From Pyrocephalus nanus (lineage: Eukaryota > Chordata > Aves > Passeriformes > Tyrannidae): a stretch of 64,000 bases of DNA. Positions 39,299 to 52,220 of the stretch are shown piece by piece (the first letter of the stretch is position 1; the number at the start of each line of letters is the position of its first letter). Position numbers and translations under genes: made by a program. Location: NCBI GenBank assembly GCA_038380795.1, contig CM076261.1, positions 6,826,556 to 6,890,555 on the forward strand, read 5' to 3'. A model generated the notes under the pieces. It worked only from the letters and a program-made list of their open reading frames with translations, was not told where the DNA came from and did not search any database.

Positions 39299-39324
39299 GT
39301 TTTGTTTGTTTGTTTGTTTTTTTA
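39299..39324. repeat. (TTTG)n microsatellite
   Basis: Four or so TTTG units followed by a T run, about 30 bp after the CR1 end. Confidence 0.85.
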
Positions 39325-41255
39325 ATCCCTGAAATTACTATTTCCGAAAGAAGGAAAACTTAAAAGGATTCAGAACCATCAAAATGTTCATTTCAATTCT
39401 TTCTACTCCCCTGACATCTTGAATGGAATACTTACATTAAATATTAATGTAGTAAAATCAGATTTCAAACAATTTAAAAATTAATGTGAAAACAAACATT
39501 TCATATTATCAGAACAAAACCAAGAAAATAGCTTTAATTTATTTTGTTAACAATTTAGGCAAAACAGGCCCAAACCCAGGAAATTATTTTAATAAAATTG
39601 CCCTTTCTGATGGAAGACTAAGTTTATTTTTTTCCCTGTTCATTCATATGCTTTTTCACAGAATTTTTGAAATTGTGTTTTATATTTTTTCTTACAAAAG
39701 ACATTTACAACAGCTGGACTTTGTTTCTGATGAGATATTGATGGCACAGTCTAGAAGTTTAATTGCCGTGATTTTGTTGGGGTTTTTTGCAATTTTGGAT
39801 GCAAAACATTGTTTGAACTCATGAAAAATATACTTCATTGCAAGTTACATGGAAAAGGTAAAGGAAATGGAAATAGAAAGCATGTGCACCTCTGTGAAAT
39901 TACTCTTTTTGTTCATGTAGCACAATACTGGACTCCACCTCAGTAGAACAGGGAACATCATCCAGTTGATGAGTGTCACCAGAATGTCGGGTGAAGAGCT
40001 GGTGACAGCTTCCTATTTATCCACTGGGACAGAAATCTTATGGAAAAGTAAACATTTGAAGCATCACTGAAAGAGCAATCTCTCTTCCAGGATTAAAATC
40101 ACCTCTCTCTCTCCTTGATGACTGAAGATCCCCAAGTGGGATTTCTGAAATAAATATTATAAAGGTGATTATGAAGGCTTCATGTTTCTAGCTTTTACAT
40201 TTATCTGTTATGAAATATCCTTATTTGCCACAAAGTTATATGGAAGTAAAACTAGTAACAATTCTTTCTTATTTATTTGCAAGATTTAAGATTCATTCCC
40301 AAGGCTACCAAGTTATTATGTGAAGCAAATGTGAAACTTCAGCCATATGTTGCACAGCTGGACATGACTAGCAGAAAGCAAAACATGCCTTGACCTGAAA
40401 CAAGGCATGTCAACGAGAACTAACCTGTGGCTGAATGTCAGAAGAGACATCAAAAAGTTGTACTCTCCTTTAGTTTTGCAAGCAGATGGTTTAGAACTAT
40501 TTAGGCTGGAAAGAAGGGACACTGTTTTTAGAGAATTAATTGCAGCACAAAGAGCAAGAGACTTCTTTGTCTTTTACTGGAAGGCTGGTTTTGGAATTGG
40601 TAGATCTGACACTATGCAGTTAAGTATATGAAAAAAAAACAAAACAGGTTCTTTTTAATCTCTTTTGCTAGAGCTTAGACACCTTTGAATCAAGGCTGAT
40701 GTGTTGGTTTTAAAGCAAACTTGCATACTCATAAAATACAGTTCTACAGTACTCTAAAAATGAAAGCATAAAAAAGTGATTGCTTTTTTTTTCCTGTGGA
40801 GATTTACAGTTGGCCTACCTCCCTACCAGGCTGCACGGACAGTGGAAGCAACACACTCCAGAGTGGAGCAGGGTAAGGTATCTATGCAAAGGAGGCTTGG
40901 AGAACATCAGTTTCTACAGTGAGGTTTAGTGTGTCTCCAGCAAGAAAAGTTGAGAGGAAGGTTAGCAGCATGGTAGGAGCCATTTACCTTTGCAGTGCAT
41001 AGGAGGTGTGGAAAACCACCTAGTTTGGGCTGATTTGTATCTCCCACACAGTGTCAGCATACATTACTGGAAGATACTTGTCCAACTCCAGAGCTCCACT
41101 AAGTGCCAAACCCAGCTTAGAGGTCAGCTAGTCTTTCTATGATGATATGACAGGGCCAGATACAGAATATCAGACAGTTTGAGTATTGTTATAGGATAAG
41201 TTATTATAGAATGAGAAGCCTTTTAAACTCTGCAACGGTGTTTTGGAATAGATCT
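39325..41255. other. Non-coding DNA
   Basis: A 112-codon open frame at 39486-39824 (+) is AT-rich, low in complexity and resembles no known protein, so it is not called. A perfect 10-bp hairpin lies at 40383-40410. Nothing else is recognised. Confidence 0.6.
40383..40410. repeat. Perfect 10-bp inverted repeat
   Basis: ACATGCCTTG and CAAGGCATGT are exact reverse complements separated by an 8-nt loop. The arms also contain ACATGCC/GGCATGT, close to p53-type half-sites. Confidence 0.85.
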
Positions 41256-41376
41256 TAGAATCTAAAAATCAAAGAATGGTTTGGGTTGGAAGGGACCTTT
41301 AAAGGTATCTATTCCAACTTCCCTGCAATGAGTAGGGCCATCTTCAATTAGACCAGGTTGCTCAGAGTCTCATGTT
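41256..41376 (-). mobile_element. CR1 LINE 3' end fragment, reverse
   Basis: Read on the plus strand: AGAATGGTTTGGGTTGGAAG, GGACCTTTAAAGGTATCTAT, TCCAACTTCCCTGCAATGAG, then ATTAGACCAGGTTGCTCAGA. This is the reverse complement of the classic CR1 3' end. The type is the one ending 'ccaacccaaacc', like the fragment at 12330. Confidence 0.93.
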
Positions 41377-44300
41377 TCTAGGGATGAGACTTCTCTTTTT
41401 ATATTATTTTTCTAAGTTTCATGAAATTACTAGTCAAAATGGCACCCTTTCAAGGAGACAATAGAGTAAATGTAAATAACCATAATGTTTCAGTCATTGA
41501 AGATTAAATTCAGTTTATATAAAAACTTAAGCTACTGAGTCAGCCTTTCTTTTCTAAGAGAAAGGTTCTGAAATACATAGGGTTTAAAAAAGAAAAGGTG
41601 GGAAAGCAGGATGCTTAAATTATACATTTCAGTGCAAGTTTTCTTTATGTTTCTCTCAGCCACTACTAGAATATCTCCCCAGCATTTTTCTTTAATTTAG
41701 TTATACTAAAAAAATTCAATTCCTGATTCATAGCTGTTGCTTTTGTTGGTAATGCATAAAGAGCAGAATTCTCACTTCCACAGCTTTGTTGATTCTGCAC
41801 TTCTGACAATACTTACAGATTTTCTGTCTGGCAGTAAAGGCAGGAAAAGTGACAATGACTCTGAAGAAGAAGAAATGCTGAGTGTGAAGTGTAATCTTTT
41901 AAGAGATTGTTTCTAATGATGTTCCCTAAGGAACACTAGGTTTATTTATTGTATTTTCTTTCAGTCTGGAAAATAAATATTAAATTTATTTAAACCAGAA
42001 AGTATATAAATGATACATATCTATATTGTCATATATAGAAATCAGAAAATATAGCAAGTATAGAAATCTGGGCACAATGTGGAAATAATAGCCTCCCTTC
42101 CTTCATGCGACTGCCAGCTTCTGAAGACGATCAAAGTTAATCAGCATAGCTGAGAAGCATTTGGTGAACCTCCATAATAGTATGACGTAGCACATCCATA
42201 TCTAGGATTAACTGCCAGTAAAGATTATGTCTACTACAGACAATATGTGTTCTACACAGATTATGTATTTTATGTTGAAAGGTTCTTGCACTGGTATGGT
42301 GGAGCTCCTTTGGAAGATTAAAAATTTTCATCCTACTTTTATGTTAAAGTTCATACATAAATATTCCTATTTTTTATTCTTTCTGTTGTTATTTTCTTTC
42401 TTTTTTTAGGTTATGACAGTGTATGTGAACTAGTAGAGCTGAGTAAAATCAGATGTAGAAGTAACACAGGAAGTATAAGATGGACAACCCTGTAAAACTG
42501 AGGAAGAGGATGAGTGAAAGTGTTCAAGGGACAAGAGGCAGTAGGGGCTGAGAGTGTGGTTGGTCTGCAGAGTAAGATGGGAGCTTTCCTGAGTAGTGTG
42601 CCTGAAGAGGAAAAATTATAATCAACAGATTTTATGGATAAAATTCTCTTTTATATGCTTTATTAAAAGAACATAAAAAATGTAAATTATTATAGCTGGA
42701 TACAGGCAGGCTTACACAAAAGGACATCAAGACAGATCTGATCAGTGTGATAGACTTTAAACATGTTTGGTTTGTGGGCAGCTCGTCAAGGGGAAGCTGT
42801 AAAACAGGTCTGGAAGGGAATAAACATCTCCTCCTGTGTTTCCATTCTGAAGAGCAGCATCAAAGCCTGAGTGACAGGAGTAGGACGTGCCCAAGGGCAC
42901 TGTGAGGATTCGGCCCTGTTACATCTCCTGCATAAAGGTGGTGAGGGGCGGAATGTGGAGAGAGATGACAGGCTCACGTGGGCAGAGCAGAAAACTTGCA
43001 TTAGAAGCATTGCATGGGGATATCAGAAGGTTGAGACTACCCTTTGGCTCGCCAGAGAAAACTCACTGCCAATTTGTGGGGTCTAGGGACGTGCTCAGGG
43101 CACCAAGCTCAGCTATTCTGCAGAGGACACAGCCTTGTGGTGTATTGGAAATGATACATACATTCAATAAATGACACTGATGAGAGCTGAGGGGAGGCCT
43201 TCCAGTACCTCTCAGCTGGCCAGATTTGATTAGAGAGCTGTAAGAGATTAGAGAGATCAGGCTGGGAAGTTTTATAGCAAAGAATGGCTGACTTTTAATT
43301 AAAAAAAGAGCAATGAACAGGTGAAAAGCTATTGTGTTGAGCTCAGCAATTATAATAATAAGGAGGCTTTTAATCATTTTTACTCTGATCAGCCTTCTAT
43401 TTGCTGGCAAAACTCTGCACTACCTGTGATGATAGTTCATACCGTGTTTGATGTTAAAGTATCAGATGGCAATGTTCTTCATCTGTTGATTTGAAAACCC
43501 AGGAATACAAGCCTCTACTCTCAGAGGCAATCTACCTTTCATGCTTTATGGAAATGAAAGTAGATTGATTTTTGTAGAGTCAAGGTTTCATGTATTCCTT
43601 AGCGAGGGTGATGCCTGCCATCTGTGCTAGGACAGAGACAGAGCCTCTGGGGCTGGCAGAAGAAGCCTGGGTTAAATGCTCTGTAATGAATGGTGGAAAG
43701 GGCCCAGATTATATTTGATCAAGCACAGGAATGGATTTATAGCACCCACCAATTGCAGTCATAGGATGTTTCTTCCTTCTAGAAATATAAAAAATAAGGC
43801 TATTTGTGGAACCGAGTAGGGAATTTAACTGAGACTAGCACAGTTGTGACTATGTGATAGGAATAGGGTGGAAGAGGCCAAAAGCACTAAGAAGCTATTT
43901 AATTAGCAACATCTTTAGGGCAGCAAGTCAGTGACAGGCTAAAGCCTTTCCCATCTCAGAAAGAGTTATCTTTCACATTCCAAGTTATTTCCACAAGATA
44001 AGCAGCAAGACCATTGTATTCACACTTAGGAGCATTTGTCAGGTGGAAAAGAAGAGAGGAGGGAAATATTTTAAAGGAGAAGAATGCACACTTTTTTTAA
44101 CAACGAGTGAGTACTGGAAAAGGTTATTAAGTCATACTAGGGCAATTTTTCATTAATGACAAAAGTGCATAATTTTTTTCTCATCAGGATTTCATCCATC
44201 AATTGAAATGAGAAAATAAAGATGACATCCTGAGCCTACTGAAGTAAATTAAAACACTTCCAGTTATTTAATGGGGCCTATTTTTTTCTCATTACTAGTT

Positions 44301-45771
44301 TCATCAGCAGGTAAGTATACATATAGAGAGAGAGGCCAAGAATGTGATGGAAATAGTCCTAATCTGACCTGAGGCATAAAGTAAGACAAAATTATGATAG
44401 TGTGTACATGAAGAGATGACAAACCTTAATACATGGTTCATATAATATTACTTATTAAGGTACAGAGGTATGAAGTGATACTGCCACAAGCAATTTCAAG
44501 CCAAAGGTAAAAATTAGGTTTTGGAGGGTTTTTATATTGTTTTGGTGGGATAAACAGATGAACACAAAGAAAATAAAATATCTCATTCTAGCTGCTATAT
44601 AAGCTCTGAGAAGGCAGTTTCTGAAGATATTAGTGTTTAAAACTCAGCATATTATTTGGGAGGTGGTGAGGTTTGTTATAATTTTACTTTCCACGCACTG
44701 AATTCTTCAGTGTGGGCAATGTGAAAGTCCTGACTCCTGGGTTAACTCCCCCCAAAAAATTATTACTACTACTCATATTACTACATTCCAGAGTAAGAAG
44801 AACAGCAGAAATCCTTGCCTAAATAATACCATCTTCTTTTTCTTTTTTGTAGGCCCAAATCATGGTAACTTTGTACAATAATGATTGTGTCTAATTTTAG
44901 TTCTTGTCTATATTAAACCAGTGAACTAACAGAGTAGGAAACTGGTTTGGACTCCCTACTCTGAACTGTTCTTGCCTGTTATGCAACTTGGAGCTCTTTG
45001 GAGATGACATTTTCAAATCCTAAGAAAACTAGCTACAACTGGGTGCAGTCTTGATAGTTAAGTCAGCCAGTCCCTCCTTGTACATTTTGTATGGTTCTAC
45101 GTACTAACCATGTTTAGTAAAGGAGGTTAGAAGTTTCAATTCAGCAGAAAGTCTAGACAGGAGTGCACAGAATGGATGTCATTCTTACTCCACAGCTATC
45201 ATGAGGCAGCCTTCACCCTTTTTGTTTCCATCTCAATAGTGGAAACAATTATAGTCACATAACACTGTTTCAAAATGAGATTTTGAAAGGGAAGCTCAGT
45301 TAAGAGTGGCCCCTACTTCTTCCATTTGACCCAGACAGGAAATTTTTCTTTCTTTCATAGATCCTGGGGAGAAATTCCACAGCTGTTTCATTCCCCAGGG
45401 GCTGGTCCACAACTGCCCTGCTGGGAAGTAACCTTCTGCTTCGGCCTCAGCAGCTCTGTGCCTGTGAACCGTGATAATTTTACCAGGTGTTTATGTCCTG
45501 TCATTGAGATTAAAGACTTGATTCTTTCCCAGCCATTCCTTTTCCTAATTTACTGAGGAAAAACTGGTTCTCATAGGTACTGCAACATTCAAGCTAAAAT
45601 CTGTTTATATACACTAATGTAAAAGTAAGCTATAGGTAGCAGATCTTAGTAGGCAAATAAAGGCTGCTGAAACACATAATTTGAGAAACCATGTTCTCTT
45701 AAGTCTGCTGTTGGTAACAGTTGCTGTGAAGATATTTTGCCAGGTCAGCTCACTGTGGCTTACATTTCTTT

Positions 45772-45792
45772 CTTTCTCTCTTTCTCTCTTGC
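45772..45792. repeat. (TTTC)n pyrimidine tract
   Basis: TTTC and TCTC units on one strand. Simple repeat. Confidence 0.75.
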
Positions 45793-47416
45793 TGTTTTAT
45801 TTCTTGTTTCTTTTCTCAACAAGATTTTAAAAATGCAGATTATACTTTGCATATGACACAAATAGTGCATCTGTGCCATTGTCTGCATTCCTGATAATAC
45901 ATGTAGCTTTGTGTGCTCAAGTTATGTTAGGAAGTAAAGCTCCCTATATTCAATTCAGTAGCTGAACTCTTGTCATGATGCAGAACCTTTCCTCCTCTTG
46001 TCAGAGTGTTATCGAGGGTCCCTTTGGATAGAGAAAAATGCCAGATTTTTTCTTTAAAAAATCTACAGATCAAATTTGACATTTGTAGGACAAAGCCTAT
46101 CTCTGCTGTGTACCTCTGTCTCTCGATCACAGAAACATTTATCCCTGTTTGTCTTGCAGTTCTCATTTTCTCACTTTACAAGGATGTAAAGTTTATATTT
46201 CTACTTTTACAGGCTTTATTATGCAAGGCTGTATTACAAAATCATGTGATTTTTTTTTTCGGTGGAGGTTATTATTCGGAAGGATGCACAGTCTGACCCA
46301 AAGTCAATCTTGACTTCAGAGATTTTGAAACAAATCTGAATTATGGCCCAGAAGGCAGTCCTAACATATATAATTGTATTTTTTTGTTAACTCTTGGAGT
46401 GTCATGCAATTAAGGTGCCATACTTATGCAGCTATCCATGTTTAAAAGAATATTCAAAATATTTTACCCATATTTAAGTATGAGAAATATCTTTTTTACA
46501 ATTAGGTATGATTCACAACTCTCTAACATAATACTATTTTTAATGGCTACTTCAGCTGGCTCATTCTTCAGGTTCACTTGAAATATCATATGAGCTTTCA
46601 GTATAGTTGTAGACACTTGGAGAGCCTCCCTAGAGTCCTTTGCAGCTCTCTGACTTAGCCAATTAATCACAAATTTTGTTAACTTCCCCTTGTCATCTCA
46701 TAAGGGGAACTCAGAGAAGCAGCATATTAAAAATGACAGTTTTTTTCTTTCTAGTTGCCTCTGCCTAGTTCCAAGTCTAATCAAACCCAACTGCTGTTTA
46801 AAGAATCACTGAAAGCACACAATAAATTTCCAGATGCATCAATTCTGAAAATTTAATTTTTAAAAGAAATAGATTGGTTCAATTTTTTATCACTACTTAT
46901 ATCAGTGAAATGTTCCAAGTGATGTTTATTCTGATTCCTTATCTATTGCTTACTGAGTACTGTTAGAAGAAGATCTGGTTTCCAAGGGACTATCCATACA
47001 GTTACTCTGATCTTTTAGAATTAATCTTTTTTCCCTAGAGAGTGCAAGTAGCCTTGCTTTTGATGTGGTTTTTGTAATCGGACTTATTTTGGAAATTATT
47101 GCAATACAGCTATCTGACCAGAAGAACTAAAATAAGAATAAAAAGCAAAAGCAGGCAGATTATTAAGATGGATGTAGATGTTTCTAGCAAATAAATGAAT
47201 AAGAACTACAACACCTATTTTTGCAGCATTATCATGTTGCACGGAGGAAACTCAAGTATGGCTGCCACGTGTCTCAGTCATGGTAGTGTAATGGAGATTT
47301 AGTTCCCTCTTTCACTGTGTAATATCCTTTTACATAATTTGAAAATCAGCTCACTGCCTGAAAATTCGTGGCTTATCCACAAATGAGTCATTATGCATAT
47401 AAATCACAGTCAATCT

Positions 47417-47503
47417 AAAAAAAAAAAAAAGCTTTCAGAAATATCGGACATTAACTTAATTTTTATTATTAACTCTGTTTCAGTTTTCTTTTTTTTTTTT
47501 TTT
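47417..47503. repeat. Facing A14 and T15 homopolymers
   Basis: A run of 14 A (47417-47430) and a run of about 15 T (47489-47503) lie 58 bp apart and are self-complementary. The T run ends in CCAG, so it also resembles a polypyrimidine tract with a 3' splice site. Confidence 0.8.
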
Positions 47504-48403
47504 CCAGTTTATTTTTTAGCCTCAGAAATTGCTAGGATTAGACTAAACCTTACACAACCTTTTTCTAGTCATTATTTACTAGGTTATGAGTTTGGCAAAT
47601 GCTTGTTGTTTTCAAGAGAATTACTTCCCTCATTGAGTCATCAGTATATTTTAGTGATAAAAATTTGAAAGAAGCCAGTGGTTTGTGGTAAAACTCTAGT
47701 GACTGTAATCACAGGGTAATCAAGGTAAGTTGCTGTATATACACAAACACAGTTGCTGTATTTATGTTTGTGGCCAATAACTTTTAAATATTTGATCACA
47801 ATGAAAATATCAACCACTATTCCAAATTCTCTTGAAAGGGGAGGAACTTTTACTCCCATCACTGCAGAAATCAGAAACTGAGCACAGAAAAAAAATTAAT
47901 TATTCTCCAACAGGGATCCATGGGGAATGGTTAATTCAACTTACATCTCCTTGAGTGCTGCTCCAGTGTCTTCACCATGAGATGACAATTCCAGTTCTTT
48001 CCATTCTCATCCTTTTCATCAGATTCATTACATTTAGTAATAAAAAATAACTTAGCAGTAAAATACTGGAATAGCTTGTTCACTCTATTCAACAGATTCA
48101 TGAGGCACAAGCCATGCTCCCAGGGAAAGTAGAATAGCTGTTCTTTCAGGAAAAATTAATCACTGGTACCATCTTATTTTAATGCTTTAAGCTATAAGAC
48201 TCAAAGCTCTATAATATATTAAAAAAAATCAATAAGAAATTGAAAGTATCAGTATGAAATTAGAGAAGGAAAAAAATTCACAGACCTCAAGAAATTTGCA
48301 AGAGAAGTCTTAGTTTCTAATCAAACCAGAAAAAGTCCTTCACCAGCTCTCTTCTAGGCCCCTTTAGCTACTGGAAAGCTGCTCTAAGGTCTCCTTAGAG
48401 TCC

Positions 48404-48422
48404 TTTTTTTTTTTTTTTTTTT
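48404..48422. repeat. Poly(T) tract
   Basis: About 19 uninterrupted T. Confidence 0.9.
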
Positions 48423-49443
48423 GTACCAAGCAACTAAAAAAACATTTTTATATAACTTTTCCCATCTTGGAAGGCACTGCAAAAATCTCTTCTATTGAAT
48501 GTCATTTGAATCAAAAGCAGAAAAAAATCAGAACTGCATTATGAGAAAGCCTTGACATTCACATTTATGATGGATATTTGATTTGCAACAATCAGTCAGG
48601 AAAATAAGAAAAAATGAGGCATTTTGCATCTCTTTCTGGGTAGTATCAAATGTCATCTATCTATTGGAAACACATCAGTTCATTTCAGTTATTGTATCAC
48701 TATGTGACAATGAATATCTACAATATGGTTGAAAATCATGGCAATATTTTCATCCTTGAAAAAAAGAATAAAGAACTAGAAGGCTGATTTTACTGCACTT
48801 GCTGTTGATTTTTATTACAGTTTGTTTTGACAAACCACACAGAGAGCATAGCCACCCAGGCCAGTAGCTGTAAAAATTATGTACTAAGAGATAAATATGC
48901 CACAAAAATAATGCAAGAGTCAACACATAGGAAAGAAAGGTTTGCTATCTTTCTCTGCTTAGTTTGTCATTGGTGTACCCAAGAGAGTACATGTAGCAGC
49001 CTAATCCACACTTCTAAATAGCACTGTCCCATTTTAGCAAATGTGTACACCAATTCATCACTAAACAGGATGTTAAGTTATTTCTGTTAATATGTGCTAT
49101 GCTACAACATACGTGTTTGAAGATGCTGTAATGGTCTAACGTCGCACAGCACAGCTGTAATCTAAATGTATGTGTATGTATATCCATGTTACATGCACTC
49201 AGTGTTCTTCACTTGAATATATCTTCAAGCATGCACGGGTGTGCAAGCTTTTGTCTCATTTTATTGTTCGGGAGTTAAGCGACTATGGAAAAGGTGGAAT
49301 TAATATTCATGTTTAATTTATGTTATTTATGGTGCTTTTTATTTTAATAATTGTTAAAATCTAATAAAAGTGAATAGCAGGAAATAGGAATTTTAATTTT
49401 GAAAGAAAAATGGATCATGAAGTTATATATAGTTTACAACCCA

Positions 49444-49448
49444 AACAT
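49444..49448. repeat. Target-site duplication, left copy
   Basis: AACAT immediately precedes the TG of the LTR. The identical pentamer follows the terminal CA at 50588. Confidence 0.85.
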
Positions 49449-49643
49449 TGTTTTGGGTGTGCGTGGCAAGGTTTTGGTAGTGGGGGAACTAAAGAGCTGG
49501 CTTCTGAGAGAAATTGCTGAAAGCTTCCCCTGTGTCTGGCAGAGCCAATGCCAACCAGATCCAAGATAGACCCACTGCTGGACAAGGCTGAGCCCATCAG
49601 GGATGATGATGAGGCCTCTGGATAGTATAGTTAAGAAGATATA

Positions 49644-49646
49644 TGT

Positions 49647-49680
<34 letters not shown>

Positions 49681-49681
49681 A
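49644..49681. repeat. (TG)n microsatellite inside LTR
   Basis: TG units with two TGCG interruptions, placed directly before the LTR TATA box. The truncated relative at 2682 lacks this tract. Confidence 0.92.
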
Positions 49682-49687
49682 TAAAAC
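49680..49687 (+). promoter_or_regulatory. LTR TATA box
   Basis: TATAAAAC follows the TG tract about 230 bp into the LTR, the same relative place as TATAAAA in the copy at 2682. It is the likely U3 core promoter of the ancestral virus. Confidence 0.55.
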
Positions 49688-50364
49688 ACACAGGCAATTT
49701 CAGTTGGGAGAGAGAAAAGAGAATACATGAGAGAAACAGTTCTGCAGACACCAGGGTCAATGAAGAAGGAGGAGGTGCTCCAGTCACTGGAGCAAGGATT
49801 CCCCTGCAGCCCGTGGTGCAGTGCATCTTGAGGCAGCCTGACCCCTGCAGCCCATGGAGGTCCACAGGGGAGCAGAGATCCACCTGCAGGCTGTGGAGGA
49901 GACCCACGACAGAGCTGGTGGATGCCTAAAGGCAGCTATGACTCCATGGGAAGCAGGATCCTGGTAGAACCTGTGGACCTATGGAGAGAGTAGGCCAGGC
50001 TGGAGCAGGTTTGCTGGCAGAACATCCATGGGGCACACAGGATGGAGCAGCCTATTCCTGAAGGACTGCATCCCGTGGAATGGGACTACACTGGAACAGT
50101 TCCTGAAGAGCTGCTGACTGTGGGGAAAACTCACACTGGAGAAGTTCATGGAGGGTTGTCTGCCATGGGAGGAACTCCACGCTGGAGCCAATAGTGTGTG
50201 AGGAATCCTCCCCCAGAGGGGGAGGGAGCAGTGGAGACAATGTGTGATGAACTGACCACAGCTCCCATTTCCCTGAGTCGCTGAGGTGAGGAGGGAGAGA
50301 AAATTGGAAATGAAATTGAGTACAGGAAAAAGGAGAGGGGAAGGCATTTTAAGATTCACTTTTT

Positions 50365-50400
50365 GTTTCTCATTATGTTTCTCATTATGTTTCTCATACT
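50365..50400. repeat. 12-bp tandem repeat in LTR, three units
   Basis: GTTTCTCATTAT occurs twice perfectly and a third time as GTTTCTCATACT, just upstream of the polyadenylation signal. Confidence 0.88.
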
Positions 50401-50417
50401 ACTCTGATATGATTAGT

Positions 50418-50423
50418 AATAAA
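50418..50423 (+). promoter_or_regulatory. LTR polyadenylation signal
   Basis: AATAAA in the late part of the LTR, in the context TAGTAATAAATTAAACTAA. This is the expected R-region polyadenylation signal of this family. Confidence 0.65.
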
Positions 50424-50587
50424 TTAAACTAATTTCCCCACGACAAGTCTGTTTTGCCCGTGACACTAGTTGGTGAGTGATCTCTCTCCGTCCTTATCTT
50501 GACCCATGAGCCTTTTGACGTATTTTCTCTCCCCAAGCCAGCTGAGGAGGGGAATGAAAGAGTGACTTTGGTGGTCAACCCACCACA

Positions 50588-50592
50588 AACAT
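50588..50592. repeat. Target-site duplication, right copy
   Basis: AACAT immediately after the LTR's terminal CA, identical to the left flank at 49444. Confidence 0.85.
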
Positions 50593-52220
50593 GCTTGAGC
50601 TAATCAAAATATTTCAGGCTCCATTAAATCCACCAATATTTTACACAGGACCAGACATTTCAATATGAAAATTGAAGTCAATCCAGAATGCTTATGGTAT
50701 TTAAATACTAAATTTGGTTCAAAAATTGTTTTCACAGCCTTGCATGTAGGTCATTTCTGAAACATCTTATGAGTAAAAAAATTTATAAATTTCCCAAGTA
50801 AAGAGAGTTAAAATTAAAACAAAAAATTTTAACCTTCCCAAAGATATTCTTTAGAAATATACTCATTTTTTGCTCCGATAAAATTACATTTTAAACAAAT
50901 GCACACTTTAAAGAAATACTACATGGTACATTTCAATAAAACAAATTTTACAATTTTTACAATCAGTTTCTGGCAAAAGTCAAGAAAACTAAAAAACTAT
51001 CAGAAAATATACATTTCTACCAATAGAAAGTCACAAGCAAATGCAATTTTTTGGTAGGCCATGCACAAATACAGTTTTGCAGGTAAGCCATTTACACTTA
51101 AATCAGCCAGGATATACATTTACCTGACTTGTGTTTTCTTGGGAAAAGTTAAAAGCTTCTTAAAAAGGTATTTTTTCCTGATGAAGAATTATTCTCTATC
51201 AAGTAAGTACGTGCTTAGGAATTGTAACACAATCGAATGCCAGCCTCCATTTTCATCTTAGGTCCCTGTCCTGGATAAATGACAGATTCTTAATAGCTGT
51301 TCTGTCCTCCTGCTTGGCTCATCGTGGTTCACTCAAGCAAACTGCTGTTCCTCAGCTCTCATCTCAGATACTGTGGGGTGGTACCTTCTGTAAACAGGGA
51401 GATCATTTCTCTAGTCTTCGCTAAGTCAAACACTTAAAAAATGAAGTTGGTATTCCACTCTCTTAGGAAGAAGACTGGAACTAGACGTGCCTCACTGATC
51501 TCAATAATGTTATTCTTTTCAGTGGGTTCAGGGCTGTTTTTCCATTCAAAGTCTTCCAATGTAAGGACAGATTCTCTAACTATGCAAAGATTATTAACAT
51601 TTACAAAACAAAACTAAAACACTCATAAAAAAACACCACAAGAAAAAAACCAAAAAATTATCTGCACAGACACCAAAATACAGTGTACTTCTTTTACTTA
51701 GAACTGACTTCTTGGACAACATTAGTACACACATGAAATGAAACTGAATAAGTAATAGTATTTCCACACAGTTTTTAAAAAAGCCATGTAAGAAGGCTCA
51801 AAGAAAAGATAAGTCTTGTATGATTTATCCATATTATCCTACCTCAGATGTCCTACTTCAAGTCATTTAATAGCAATTTTTGCAGGATGTTTTGGCAAGT
51901 GATATTGACCATGTCTGCAATGTGCCTTGAATTCACCCTCAGCCAAGTATGTTAGCTTTTCTTCAACTATTGGTATTCTGAATTTGGACCTTTATGCTCT
52001 GGTTCTGGATCTATATTAGTTATCTTTTTCCTTTTTTCCAGTTACTCCACGTACCATCTTCCTTTCCATTAAATACATTTTAAGGTCTCCTACCTGAAAT
52101 TTCAAAGAGCATTTCTTTCCAACCCAATGAGGAAAAGCCTTATTCTAATCAATCTTACTGGCCTTTCCTTGTATTCTTGGCCAGGATCAATTGAGCTTAA
52201 AATAAGAGAACACTACTAAG
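50593..52220. other. AT-rich non-coding DNA
   Basis: A-rich stretches, no open frame of interest and no repeat recognised. Confidence 0.6.

Larger units (their letters stand above)
41377..49448. other. Non-coding DNA, about 8 kb
   Basis: No gene recognised. A somewhat GC-richer patch at about 42840-43210 carries overlapping open frames on both strands with no family resemblance. Pyrimidine tracts occur near 45770-45800, an A14 run and a T15 run at 47417-47503, and a T run of about 19 at 48404-48422. Confidence 0.6.
49449..50587 (+). mobile_element. Avian ERV LTR, family A, complete solo LTR
   Basis: A full-length LTR of 1139 bp with TG...CA ends (TGTTTTGGGTGTGCGTGGCA at the start, CAACCCACCACA at the end). 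It lies between two copies of AACAT. From the start it shows GCGTGGCAAGGTTTTGGTAG, a GTGTCTGGCAGAGCCAATGC block, a TG microsatellite, a TATAAAA box and the 'cagcccatgga / ctggagcagg' modules. GTGATGAACTGACCACAGC, an AATAAA polyadenylation signal and a TTTGCCCGTGACAC-type 3' segment follow. No gag, pol or env sequence adjoins, so this is a solo LTR. A 5-bp duplication fits class III (ERVL-type) avian retroviruses better than the 6 bp usual for ERVK; that class assignment is inference. Open frames on both strands inside it are by-products. Confidence 0.95.

Noticed and set aside
39486..39824. 112-codon open frame
   Set aside because: AT-rich composition gives a Phe/Leu/Ile/Lys-biased peptide with no recognisable domain. 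Frames of this length are expected by chance in 64 kb.
42840..43210. GC-richer patch with frames on both strands
   Set aside because: No family resemblance, no splice or polyadenylation context that convinces, and frames overlap on opposite strands.
45361..45486. Possible exon (TTTCATAG before, ACCAG|GTGTTT after)
   Set aside because: Splice matches are weaker than at 18001, and no supporting coding signal or family match is present.
49434..50359. Open frames of 157 and 126 codons on the minus strand and 108 on the plus strand
   Set aside because: They fall inside the non-coding solo LTR. One contains a run of alternating Thr/His purely from the TG microsatellite.
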